Shown piece by piece: positions 52,521-59,648 of a stretch of 62,356 bases of DNA. The DNA is taken from positions 1 to 62,356 of the forward strand of contig LZRT01000098.1 in the NCBI GenBank assembly GCA_002159075.1. Direction: 5' to 3'. Under the pieces are notes generated by a model, which was given only the letters and a program-made list of their open reading frames with translations, was not told the origin of the DNA and did no database searches. Position 1 is the stretch's first letter. Each line of letters starts with the position of its first letter. This DNA comes from Bacillus thermozeamaize. GTDB taxonomy: Bacteria; Bacillota; Bacilli; ZCTH02-B2. The position numbers and the translations under genes were made by a program.

Positions 52521-53697
52521 TCCCTTCGGCTTGAATGTTTACGGGCGCCGTGTCCAACCGGCGGATCGGCTCGTCTCCGCCTTCGATCGGCGCCAGATTC
52601 ATCGCTGCACGCCATTCGTTTGGCGTCATCGCACCGCGGTCTACCATCTGCATGAGGTTCAGTTTCGTGGTCATGCTGGCGTATTGCAGCCGGTTGGCTT
52701 CAAATACAATTTCGTTTCCTCGCTGTCGTTCCGCATCCGTAAACAATTTCGACGTGAATTCAAGGCTCATCTGGATTGCAAGCGGCTCGATTGTCGACTC
52801 ATAGAATGCATTCCATTCGTCCTCGGTGTAGTTGGAACGAATAATCTTCTCATTGACACCGAAGTAGCTATACACCTTCTCCTGAATCAGTTTCATTTGA
52901 GCCGCGTTGACCATCTTGGGTTCGTTGTTGAGCGGTATATAATCAGCTTTGGCGTCTGTTGCCGCCACTCCGCCATTGTTCGTGATATCTAAGTAATCTT
53001 TAACGAACATATCGCGCTGCTTCTTTATGTCCTCCGGTTTCAACATGTTGTTGGTGAACTTCAGGATTCCGCGAATAAACGCCGATGTCTTTATGGCATT
53101 CATAATTCCTTCGTCCGTAGTCCTGATCAGTTGCAACGTTGGATTGAGAGCTCGATCGGATGGTTCGCCGTAAAGGTCGTTACGGTAAAAGAATCGGCGT
53201 AAATGGATGACGTCCTCATATGGAATCACTATTTTCTGTCCACCCGTGAAATGAAACTGAACATACACCCCACCCTGATACTCCAAGAAATCCACCGTCG
53301 CCGCATTTACGGGGTAAAAACCGCGAACTTTTCTAGCTACACGATCAACGTCCACGAACACAAACGCATTGTTTTGCAGGTAGAGTTGCGTGACCACTTT
53401 GTACAGAAACGTGTAAGCATCCATGTACGGGTTCGGCCGCTGGCTCAACAGGCGTTCGATGTCCGACCCGGTTTCCTGCACACGGCCGTCAACCCGGCGG
53501 ACATGCTTCGCTTTCAACTTCGCGGCGTTCCGAGCGATGGCATCAACCGCGGACCGAACCACGTCGCTGTCGTATGCATCCCCGGAAAAAGAAGTAAACA
53601 CCGGCGCGTAACCGTTCAACATCCGAAGCTGGGTCTGTATTTGCGACTCCTGCGGCCGGCGGCCGAAAATCATTTCGAAAAGTGAACGTCTCTGCAA
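52447..53697 (-). CDS. Phage portal protein
   Basis: 416 residues from TTG 53697 (AAAGGGG at 7 nt; the next ATG lacks a ribosome site). Blocks VVRSAVDAIARNAAKLKAKH, LLSQRPNPYMDAYTFLYKVV, NNAFVFVDVD, LRRFFYRNDLYGEPSDRALN and TPNEWRAAMNLAPIEGGDEP are those of HK97-type portals. The Gly/Glu/Asp-rich tail is disordered. Dodecameric DNA gate. Confidence 0.94.
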   Translation of the reverse strand: MQRRSLFEMIFGRRPQESQIQTQLRMLNGYAPVFTSFSGDAYDSDVVRSAVDAIARNAAKLKAKHVRRVDGRVQETGSDIERLLSQRPNPYMDAYTFLYKVVTQLYLQNNAFVFVDVDRVARKVRGFYPVNAATVDFLEYQGGVYVQFHFTGGQKIVIPYEDVIHLRRFFYRNDLYGEPSDRALNPTLQLIRTTDEGIMNAIKTSAFIRGILKFTNNMLKPEDIKKQRDMFVKDYLDITNNGGVAATDAKADYIPLNNEPKMVNAAQMKLIQEKVYSYFGVNEKIIRSNYTEDEWNAFYESTIEPLAIQMSLEFTSKLFTDAERQRGNEIVFEANRLQYASMTTKLNLMQMVDRGAMTPNEWRAAMNLAPIEGGDEPIRRLDTAPVNIQAEGSGADGESQEGTPPDGDKGGTGSTE

Positions 53698-53710
53698 GTT
53701 CTCACCCCTT

Positions 53711-55360
53711 TCAACACGCCAACGCCCGGTAGTCGTCCATGTGGTTGAATAGCACGGTGTATGCAATAAGCAAAGAGACAGCGCCGTCGATACGCTGTCT
53801 CTGGTTTTGGCCTTTTACCGGCCGGATATTATCGTTTTCATCACGCTTTACGCTGGTGTTTGTCAGGCACCACTTGAGGATCGGGTTGTTGTTGTAGTTG
53901 ATGCGCTTGGCGCTCAGGTCGGCACCCATCTCCTTCATGGGCTGCGACAAGGTTTGCGCGCCCTGCCGGACCATCTCCATCTGGAAGCCAGCCGCCTTCA
54001 TCTCGTCCACCCAATACTGAGAGTTCCACGGGTCGTAGCCGATCCATAACGGGTAAATCTCGTACTCATCCACCATCCGGCGGAACCATGCCGTGACCAT
54101 ACTGTAATCGACTTTGTTGCCAGGGCAAAGCGTCAGCAGGCCGCGGGCGTGCCATTTGTCGTAGGGTATTTTATCCTCTTTGACCCTAATTTTCAGCAAG
54201 TCCTCTGGCAAGAAATACTGTTGAACCGCGTACTTCTTCCCGTCCGGCTTCATGATGAGCAACGTCGTACAGGTTAAGTCCGTTGTGCTGGACAAGTCGG
54301 CGCCGCCCACGGCGTAGGTGTCGCGGATGTCGTCCATCGTGAACGTCTCTTCGTTGTTGATCTGATCGAACGTGAGCCACGTCCCGGCCACCGTGTCCCG
54401 GAGGTTGAAGTCCTTCGTAAGTACAGTCGGTAGGAAATCCGGATCGTTCTTCGCCCGCTCCACATTGGCCGCGAGCTCATTGTAATCCTTGATCGTGCCC
54501 AGGCCAGGATTGGCCTTTTCCCACATCCGGTAGTCGGTCCACTCCGAACGGTCATCCAGCTCGTAGATAAACGCTAAGAACCGCTCATCTTCAACGATCC
54601 CGTCCAGCACGTTACAGGCGTACTCGTAGATGCTGTCGTAAATGCACTCCCGCACAAACCCCGCAGTGGTAATCATGTCGAGCAGCGGCTGTTCCCGGGC
54701 CGTCATCGCTTGCTTGATGACGTCATACAGGTTGCGATCCTTGATCGCGTGCAGCTCGTCCATAATCGCGTAGTGGACGTTCAGGCCGTCCAGGCTGTTG
54801 GAGTCGGACGCCAGTGGCTCGAACTTGCTGAATGTCACCGGAAAGTACAGGTCCGTTTTGCGCTTCCGGATGTGCTTGCTAAGCGCCGGGGACTGCATCA
54901 CCATCGGAACCGCGTGATCGGCAAAAACAATCCGAGCCTGATCCCGCTTCGTGGCGATCGAGTAAACCTCGGCACCGCCTTCGCCGTCACCGACGAGCAT
55001 GTAGAGCCCGAGCGCCGCCTTTTCGGTCGACTTCCCATTCTTCCGGCCGATGATGGTCAAAACTTCCCGCGCTCGCCGCAGGCCCGTTTCCTTGTGGACA
55101 AATCCGAAGACCGCCTGGATCTTCGCCTTTTGAAACAACTCCAACCGGACCGGTTTCCCGATCCATTTTCCCTTGCTGTGCTTGCAGAACCGCTCAATGA
55201 ACTCAATAGGCCGGTTCGCCTTCTCCAGATCGAACACCCACGGATCCCGCGGATTCTCGAGCTCATCCACCAGCTTCTGGTACTGCTGCTTAAGCCGCCG
55301 GCACGCCTGCACCTCACCGGACTGGATTTTGTTCCAGTACTCCAGGATGTAGTTGGTCAC
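53711..55360 (-). CDS. Terminase large subunit
   Basis: 549 residues. ATPase motor: Walker A-like region VLTIIGRKNGKSTEKAALGL, Walker B VHYAIMDELHAIKD. Nuclease domain: VGGADLSSTTDLTCTTLL (first acidic residue) and the later D in ygIGYDPWNSQYWVDEM. Typical of HK97-type cos phages with an HNH gene nearby. Packs DNA into proheads. Confidence 0.96.
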   Translation of the reverse strand: MTNYILEYWNKIQSGEVQACRRLKQQYQKLVDELENPRDPWVFDLEKANRPIEFIERFCKHSKGKWIGKPVRLELFQKAKIQAVFGFVHKETGLRRAREVLTIIGRKNGKSTEKAALGLYMLVGDGEGGAEVYSIATKRDQARIVFADHAVPMVMQSPALSKHIRKRKTDLYFPVTFSKFEPLASDSNSLDGLNVHYAIMDELHAIKDRNLYDVIKQAMTAREQPLLDMITTAGFVRECIYDSIYEYACNVLDGIVEDERFLAFIYELDDRSEWTDYRMWEKANPGLGTIKDYNELAANVERAKNDPDFLPTVLTKDFNLRDTVAGTWLTFDQINNEETFTMDDIRDTYAVGGADLSSTTDLTCTTLLIMKPDGKKYAVQQYFLPEDLLKIRVKEDKIPYDKWHARGLLTLCPGNKVDYSMVTAWFRRMVDEYEIYPLWIGYDPWNSQYWVDEMKAAGFQMEMVRQGAQTLSQPMKEMGADLSAKRINYNNNPILKWCLTNTSVKRDENDNIRPVKGQNQRQRIDGAVSLLIAYTVLFNHMDDYRALAC

Positions 55361-55713
55361 TTCCTCGCACCCTTCACAAACTCCATGAGCTCATCGGCGG
55401 CGTCTTTCCTCTCCTCGTCCGGCAGCAGGTCGAAAAGCGCCTTGCACACCGCCGTATAGTTACGGACCATCGTGTTGTACGTCTTTGCCGCCGGGTGCTC
55501 TCTCAGAAGCCGCTGGTTGCCCTGTTCAAATAGTTCCACCGGCCCATCTCGGTTCATGATCTCCTGCAGTTCAGCCAGCGTTGCTACCATGAAGGCGGCC
55601 TGTGCCTTAAGTCCTTCGGCCAACTTCTTCTTTTCGTCCGGCAGGTTTTTGAATATCTTGTTAAGTTTTGCCAGCTCCTTCTTTCTCAACTTTTCTTTGT
55701 CGATTTTGTCCAT
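55357..55713 (-). CDS. Terminase small subunit (P27 family)
   Basis: 118 residues. Lys-rich helical N-terminus (KLRKKELAKLNKIFKNLPDE), then AAFMVATLAELQEIMNRDGP and YNTMVRNYTAVCKALFDLLP, the P27 pattern. Overlaps the large subunit start by 4 nt. The 120 bp upstream (55714-55835) lack a gene and could include the cos site. Confidence 0.9.
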   Translation of the reverse strand: MDKIDKEKLRKKELAKLNKIFKNLPDEKKKLAEGLKAQAAFMVATLAELQEIMNRDGPVELFEQGNQRLLREHPAAKTYNTMVRNYTAVCKALFDLLPDEERKDAADELMEFVKGARK

Positions 55714-55835
55714 GGTTTCACCGCCAATCTAACCCCCCTCGTACAAGAAAAACGTTCCGGGGAAAATGTGAGGCCCGCGCCCGGTCCCACAGCAGCCACC
55801 AGGTCTTGCAGACCAGGGGGGCATGCTTCACTGCA

Positions 55836-56123
55836 CTAAAGCGCAACCAGATTGCCCTCATCGTCGAACCTCACGCCCTCCACGGTCGATTGGCCGCGAT
55901 GATGCTCCTGGTTGTGGCAATCCTGACAAAGCAGCTCAAGGTTTTCCCAGTTCAGACTCACATCGGGATCATCTATGTTCTGAGGATTCAAATACACCTT
56001 GTGATGCACAATCTTTCCAGGGCCACCACAACGCTCACAAAGCCCATGTCGCGAAACAAAAAAAGCGTCACGGCATTGCCGCCACGCCCTTGATTTGTAG
56101 AAGTGTTTGGCCCATGGTTTCAC
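55836..56123 (-). CDS. HNH endonuclease
   Basis: 95 residues from GTG 56123 (AGGAG 8 nt upstream). CERCGGPGKIVHHKVYLNPQ, then LNWENLELLCQDCHNQEHH: the HH...N...H beta-beta-alpha metal motif with two zinc-binding CxxC pairs. HNH proteins next to terminase are required for DNA packaging in HK97-like phages. Confidence 0.92.
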   Translation of the reverse strand: MKPWAKHFYKSRAWRQCRDAFFVSRHGLCERCGGPGKIVHHKVYLNPQNIDDPDVSLNWENLELLCQDCHNQEHHRGQSTVEGVRFDDEGNLVAL

Positions 56124-56152
56124 AACATCATCTCCTATGAGCAATAAGTCCC

Positions 56153-56536
56153 TCAATTTAACTCTTTAAGCAAATCATTAAAAGTCCGGTGTAAGTATAT
56201 ATCAAATGCTCTATCTGCTTCAGATTTATCTATCAATCGTTGAGCTTCAATCTTATCAAATGAGTAACTGTCGTCTTCTTTTCCCCATACCACTTGAATG
56301 CAGGGCGAGTCATCATCATTAAAAAATTCAAATTGCAAGTAAAAATCCTTTATAGACAACTTTGCTGAGTAGTCATTTTCATCAAATTCAACATCAAGAC
56401 CATAACTTGTAAATTCTTTTAATTCTTTGTACAGTCGTTTTAATTTTTCTGCCATGTAATCAAATTGTTCTTGAAGCACAGCATGATTTTTGTATCTCCT
56501 TTTTAAGCTACTTATGAGTAGTTCTTGAAATTCCAT
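56153..56536 (-). CDS. Hypothetical phage protein
   Basis: 127 residues from ATG 56536 (AGGAGG 10 nt upstream). Helical N-terminus (EFQELLISSLKRRYKNHAVL), then acidic alternating strands (DVEFDENDYSAKLSIKDFYL). AT-rich. No recognised family. It is the first leftward gene after the second iteron array. Confidence 0.62.
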   Translation of the reverse strand: MEFQELLISSLKRRYKNHAVLQEQFDYMAEKLKRLYKELKEFTSYGLDVEFDENDYSAKLSIKDFYLQFEFFNDDDSPCIQVVWGKEDDSYSFDKIEAQRLIDKSEADRAFDIYLHRTFNDLLKELN

Positions 56537-56663
56537 CTTTACCATTCCTCCTTTCGTCTACTCAATTCGACAAAAGGAGAAATTTTCCTCTTATCACCTT
56601 GCTAACGTCATGTTAGCAAGTATAGATCTTTATTTATATTTTTCTTTAATATTTTCTTTTCTT

Positions 56664-56858
56664 TGTCCTCTAATTAGAGTACAGCACCGTACCCTACGTA
56701 GAGGACACCTCTGTACCCTACGTAGAGGACAAACAAACGTTTGTACACTAATTAGAGGACACCATCGAAAGCCTTGATACACAAGGGTTTTGGCTCTCTG
56801 GCGCTCGACTGTCCTCTAATTAGAGGACACCACTTGACTGTACTCGGATTAGAGGACA
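56664..56858. repeat. Second array of six initiator-type iterons
   Basis: Copies at 56664-56683, 56688-56707, 56712-56731, 56742-56761, 56810-56829 (perfect palindrome) and 56839-56858. They follow the same 20-bp consensus TGTNCTCT-N4-AGAGNACA (copies 2-4 vary at one arm base) as inside the initiator gene. An AT-rich tract (56623-56663) flanks the array. The 368 bp 56537-56904 contain nothing else but the promoter of the next gene. Confidence 0.85.
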
Positions 56859-56883
56859 CCTTACATGAATTGTCCGAATCATT

Positions 56884-56889
56884 TATAAT
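56884..56889 (+). promoter_or_regulatory. -10 element for the 77-aa plus-strand gene
   Basis: TATAAT 25 nt before the ATG; a weak TTACAT lies 17 nt upstream. The last iteron ends 26 nt before it, so an iteron-binding protein might affect it. Confidence 0.5.
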
Positions 56890-56913
56890 GTCAATTAGAA
56901 AGGGGTGATAAAC

Positions 56914-57147
56914 ATGTCTGAAACTATTTGGCTGGATGGGGAACACAAATATGCATTGCACATTTACAACCAGAACGGGCAATTTTATGGTTCTGCCAAA
57001 GAAGTGCCAAGGCCAATTTTTGACGACTCACGTTTGGTAGACATAAAACTCGTAAACGGTAAGACGATTTTTAATGTCGGACCAGAAGACAGCAGGAAAA
57101 AAGTCATCGAGATTGCAAAAGAAGAATTAAAACGGTTTTTGGGTTAA
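56914..57147 (+). CDS. Small acidic phage protein on the plus strand
   Basis: 77 residues from ATG 56914 (AAAGGGGTG upstream). MSETIWLDGEHKYALHIYNQ, then GKTIFNVGPEDSRKKVIEIA and a C-terminal helix ending KEELKRFLG. Independent unit with its own promoter and terminator, opposite to neighbouring genes: moron-like. No family recognised. Confidence 0.68.
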   Translation: MSETIWLDGEHKYALHIYNQNGQFYGSAKEVPRPIFDDSRLVDIKLVNGKTIFNVGPEDSRKKVIEIAKEELKRFLG

Positions 57148-57169
57148 CTGCCTGCTGGCAGTTCTTTTT
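57147..57169 (+). terminator. Terminator of the 77-aa gene
   Basis: ACTGCC-TGCT-GGCAGT followed by TTCTTTTTT directly at the stop codon. Confidence 0.85.
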
Positions 57170-57360
57170 TATGCTCTCGCAATCGGAAACAGGCAGCCCA
57201 TCTCATCATGAACGTATTCCCTGTCGCATTTAACCGTCACATACACATATTCGCTTTGGCAGAACGGGCAAATGAGATGTTCGTCGGCATCCTTCGAGTT
57301 GACAATAAATTGCCCGTCGCAATCGTCGCACACGTACTTCAAAAGGTATTCATGGTTCAT
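57169..57360 (-). CDS. Small zinc-ribbon protein
   Basis: 63 residues: YVCDDCDGQFIVNSKDADEH then LICPFCQSEYVYVTVKCD, two CxxC pairs. ATG with GGAGG 7 nt upstream. No known function. Convergent with the 77-aa gene, the terminator lying between them. Confidence 0.72.
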   Translation of the reverse strand: MNHEYLLKYVCDDCDGQFIVNSKDADEHLICPFCQSEYVYVTVKCDREYVHDEMGCLFPIARA

Positions 57361-57383
57361 AAGTCATCCTCCAAACAAAAAGC

Positions 57384-57412
57384 CACCAGAAAGGATCCTG
57401 CGCCGTCTGGTG
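57384..57412 (-). terminator. Terminator after the 58-aa gene
   Basis: Perfect stem GCCACCAGA/TCTGGTGGC followed on the minus strand by TTTTTGTTT. Confidence 0.8.
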
Positions 57413-57514
57413 GCGTGTTTGTCCATGATGCCATATTAACACGGGATAATGGACGTTGAATCAAAGCATTGCAAAAAGATTTTCAAAGAATTATCAAACG
57501 GCCTTCTGTTTCAC

Positions 57515-57691
57515 CTAAATCAGGAACGAGTGATGTTTCTTTTCGATAAAGATTTCATACACCATTTTGATGCAGAACTCTACCGTATCCTGTTCGTTCA
57601 TCTGCCCGAATTTCAATTTTTCATTTTGAAAATCCATAATCTGAGCAACCATGTTCATGACATTCTCATCAAATTTGAATACCTTTGCCAT
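57515..57691 (-). CDS. Small acidic phage protein
   Basis: 58 residues from ATG 57691 (AAAGGGTGA upstream): MAKVFKFDENVMNMVAQIMD then FCIKMVYEIFIEKKHHSFLI. No family. About 100 bp of non-coding sequence separates it from its terminator. Confidence 0.58.
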   Translation of the reverse strand: MAKVFKFDENVMNMVAQIMDFQNEKLKFGQMNEQDTVEFCIKMVYEIFIEKKHHSFLI

Positions 57692-57750
57692 CCCATTCAC
57701 CCTTTAATCACCCGGCAAGCACCGGGTTATTGCCACTGATACAATCCTCT

Positions 57751-58032
57751 CTATTCATTTGGAGCTTTCCAGCCGCTTTTTTCCCTCTCTTCAAGTCTTT
57801 CTTGAATCAATTCGTCGGCAAGTTTAAAAATATCGTCACGAATTTCTTCGAGCGGCCTTTTCCATTCCTGTCCGCGTTTTGGTATGCCAAATTTGTTAAA
57901 GATGAACCTTATATCCTCCTCGTTGCATCCACGTACGTAAAGTTCATGCATCAAACGCACAATAGTTGCTTCATTTTCATCGACGACAAATTTCCCATCT
58001 TTCAATGTATATCCAAATGGGATTTTATCCAT
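57751..58032 (-). CDS. Recombinase-domain-only protein (no catalytic domain)
   Basis: 93 residues. IPFGYTLKDGKFVVDENEAT, IVRLMHELYVRGCNEEDIRF and FIFNKFGIPKRGQEW line up with the DNA-binding 'recombinase' domain of large serine integrases, including this phage's own Int (APYGYKKV ... ELYV/DLYV ... GIPSAKGGTWG). No resolvase catalytic domain, zinc ribbon or coiled coil. Own promoter and AAAGGAG ribosome site. Located 0.5 kb from the right attachment site. Could modulate integrase; could also be a relic. Confidence 0.7.
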   Translation of the reverse strand: MDKIPFGYTLKDGKFVVDENEATIVRLMHELYVRGCNEEDIRFIFNKFGIPKRGQEWKRPLEEIRDDIFKLADELIQERLEEREKSGWKAPNE

Positions 58033-58067
58033 TCTCTTTACTCCTTTCTGTCTTGCTTTTATATCAC

Positions 58068-58096
58068 ATTATGTGCTTTAAAATGTTGATATTCAA
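58068..58096 (-). promoter_or_regulatory. Promoter of the recombinase-domain gene
   Basis: TTGAAT, 17 nt, CATAAT on the minus strand, 36 nt before the ATG. Confidence 0.6.
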
Positions 58097-58123
58097 TAAC
58101 AAAACTCCAAGTTCTACGTCTTG

Positions 58124-58315
58124 CTACTCCCACTTGTATAATCCCCTTGAGCTTGCATAATCGCGAATGATGTGGCCAAGTAGCAGCTCAATCTCATTTT
58201 CCCCGTACAGCTCACCTTGTCCAATCTCATTTGAACGTTCGTTAAAGTGTTGCCTGATGCGCTCAATCAGCTCAAGTTCCGTTGCTTGCAGCTTCACGGT
58301 CATCACCTTGTTCAT
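58124..58315 (-). CDS. Small phage protein at the right end
   Basis: 63 residues: MNKVMTVKLQATELELIERI, helical, ending YASSRGLYKWE. ATG overlaps the stop of the 54-aa gene (ATGA), so they are co-translated. No recognised family. Part of the short right-end operon directly downstream of gerE' in the lysogen. Confidence 0.65.
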   Translation of the reverse strand: MNKVMTVKLQATELELIERIRQHFNERSNEIGQGELYGENEIELLLGHIIRDYASSRGLYKWE

Positions 58316-58476
58316 ACGCGGATCCCATCTTCCTCAATCCGCTTATTCAGAGCCGCCTTGTACGCCATAAGGCGCCTGAACCTCAGCGACCCAGGCCTCC
58401 GCTGCGCAATCGGAATGGTGCTGAACTGTGCGGCCTTGCGCGTGTAAAAGCGAATGCGCTCAACGTTTGTTTTCAT
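58312..58476 (-). CDS. 54-aa very basic protein beside the attachment site
   Basis: MKTNVERIRFYTRKAAQFST then RRPGSLRFRRLMAYKAALNK and RIEEDGIRV. About 13 Arg/Lys, suited to DNA binding. GGAGG 8 nt before the ATG. First phage gene after the right core (41 nt away). Size, charge and location are those expected of a recombination directionality factor, but no homology is recognised. Confidence 0.65.
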   Translation of the reverse strand: MKTNVERIRFYTRKAAQFSTIPIAQRRPGSLRFRRLMAYKAALNKRIEEDGIRV

Positions 58477-58499
58477 CAGCGATACCTCCAATGTTTTAT

Positions 58500-58545
58500 G
58501 CTATTCAAAACATATCACATTGGAGATATGGTTACGAACGGTTTT
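58500..58545 (-). other. Prophage attachment site at the gerE 5' end, core AATGT at 58517-58521
   Basis: Minus strand: gerE codons ...CATATCTCC-AATGT then phage sequence GATATGTTTTGAATAG, which ends the truncated gerE frame after four foreign codons. Combining the phage halves gives attP arms TTGAAAATACAT and ATGTTTTGAA in imperfect inverted symmetry around the core. Confidence 0.8.
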
Positions 58546-58665
58546 CTCACTGATAAACAGCAGTTGAGCGATTTCTTTGGTTGTCTTGTCCTTCACGAGT
58601 AATTCGAATACTTCCCGCTCTCGATTGGTGAGAAGTGGTTTTTTGCGTTGTGCGCCATCTACCAA
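58517..58665 (-). CDS. gerE: gerE 5' fragment (N-terminal 50 codons, interrupted by the prophage)
   Basis: GerE is the last mother-cell transcription factor of sporulation (LuxR-type HTH), working with sigma-K on coat genes. Visible: KKPLLTNREREVFELLVKDK, TTKEIAQLLFISEKTVRNHI and SNV at the core. TTG 58665 has AAGGAGG 7 nt upstream (an ATG two codons earlier is only 1 nt from it). With TTG, the rejoined gene has 74 codons, the length of B. subtilis GerE. In the lysogen the frame ends ICFE-stop at 58501, losing the last helix. Confidence 0.93.
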
Positions 58666-58715
58666 GTCCATCCCTCCTTGCCGGGGTTCCATCACAGGTA
58701 GGGATACAGTCAAAA

Positions 58716-58743
58716 TATCCTATGTGCCCGGCACATGGTTGGT
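58716..58743 (-). promoter_or_regulatory. Sigma-K promoter of gerE
   Basis: Minus strand AC (58742-58743), 17 nt, CATAGGATA (58716-58724): fits the sigma-K pattern AC-N16/17-CATANNNTA. Predicted start about 45 nt before the TTG. Confidence 0.78.
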
Positions 58744-58829
58744 GAAGGGATGACCGATAAATAGGCAACCATCTTATCTTTCTATGCAACGCCCCATGTC
58801 CATTGACACTCAAAACGTTTCTGAAAAAA

Positions 58830-58864
58830 ACATCCCGCTCCGCCAAACGCGCGGAACGGGATGT
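58830..58864 (-). terminator. Terminator after sdhB
   Basis: Long stem ACATCCCGCTCCG / CGGA.CGGGATGT followed on the minus strand by TTTTTTC. Isolates gerE from sdh transcription. Confidence 0.88.
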
Positions 58865-58889
58865 CGCCGTACAAGTGCGATTCCGTCGC

Positions 58890-59648
58890 TTATTGTGAAA
58901 GCCAGCGCTTGATGCCGAAGGCCACAGTGGCCCGGTTCAATTCCGCGATGGCCGTCGTCAGAGGGATTCCCTTCGGACAGGCCTGAACACAGTTTTGGGC
59001 GTTGCCGCACTCCGTAATTCCGCCCGGCCCCATCAGCGCCTCCAGCCGCTCATGGGCATTCATCTTGCCGGTCGGATGGGTGTTGAAAAGGCGTACCTGG
59101 CCGATCACTTGCGGCCCCATGAAGGTGGAGCGGTCGTTGACATTCGGACAGGCCTCCAGGCAGACGCCACAGGTCATGCACTTGGAGTACTCATACGCGA
59201 TCTGCCGTTCATATTCCGGCATCCGCGGCCCTGGCCCCAGATCATAGGTGCCGTCAATGGGAATCCATGCTTTGACCCGCTTCAGGTTTTCAAACATCCG
59301 CTCCCGGTTGACCACCAGATCGCGCTCCACAGGAAACGCGGAAGCCATCGGCTCCAGCCGGATGGGCTTTTCCAGCTGATCGATCAGGGCGGTACAAGCC
59401 TGCCGGGGCCGCCCGTTGATGATCATCGAACAGGCCCCGCAAACTTCTTCCAAACAGTTCTGCTCCCAGACGACCGGTTTGGTCTTTTTTCCTTGGGCGT
59501 TGACCGGATTGCGCTGGATCTCCATCAATGCGCTGATCACATTCATGTTTTTGCGGTACGGGATGTCAAATTCCTCATAATATGGCTTTTCACCAGGGCC
59601 GTCCTGTCGCTTGATGATCAGCCGAATCGTCTGTTGCTCCCCACTCAT
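58890..59648 (-). CDS. sdhB: Succinate dehydrogenase iron-sulfur subunit
   Basis: 252 residues. Three clusters' ligands visible: [2Fe-2S] NCLEEVCGACSMIINGRPRQ (plus AC), then CMTCGVCLEACPN and NCVQACPKGIPL for the 4Fe and 3Fe centres. Passes electrons from SdhA to the quinone site in SdhC. Starts within the last codons of sdhA (4-nt overlap). Confidence 0.96.
   Translation of the reverse strand: MSGEQQTIRLIIKRQDGPGEKPYYEEFDIPYRKNMNVISALMEIQRNPVNAQGKKTKPVVWEQNCLEEVCGACSMIINGRPRQACTALIDQLEKPIRLEPMASAFPVERDLVVNRERMFENLKRVKAWIPIDGTYDLGPGPRMPEYERQIAYEYSKCMTCGVCLEACPNVNDRSTFMGPQVIGQVRLFNTHPTGKMNAHERLEALMGPGGITECGNAQNCVQACPKGIPLTTAIAELNRATVAFGIKRWLSQ

Larger units (their letters stand above)
22792..58521. 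mobile_element. Complete-looking siphovirus-type prophage inserted in gerE
   Basis: About 35,730 bp between the two AATGT cores. It contains integration, replication, recombination, immunity, packaging, HK97-type head, long-tail, host-recognition and lysis modules in conventional order. All late genes are intact apart from an expected frameshift in the tail chaperone. Late and early genes are on the minus strand; the repressor and two moron-like genes are on the plus strand. After circularisation int is followed by the right-end small genes. No obvious decay, so it may still be inducible. Confidence 0.93.

Noticed and set aside
56752-56982. 76-codon minus-strand frame over the second iteron array
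   Set aside because: It lacks a ribosome site, covers promoter and repeats, and its similarity to the initiator linker comes from the iterons themselves.
58501-58713. 70-aa LuxR-type protein as an independent gene
   Set aside because: It is the truncated gerE reading into phage DNA; the last four residues are foreign and the ATG at its 5' end has no ribosome site.
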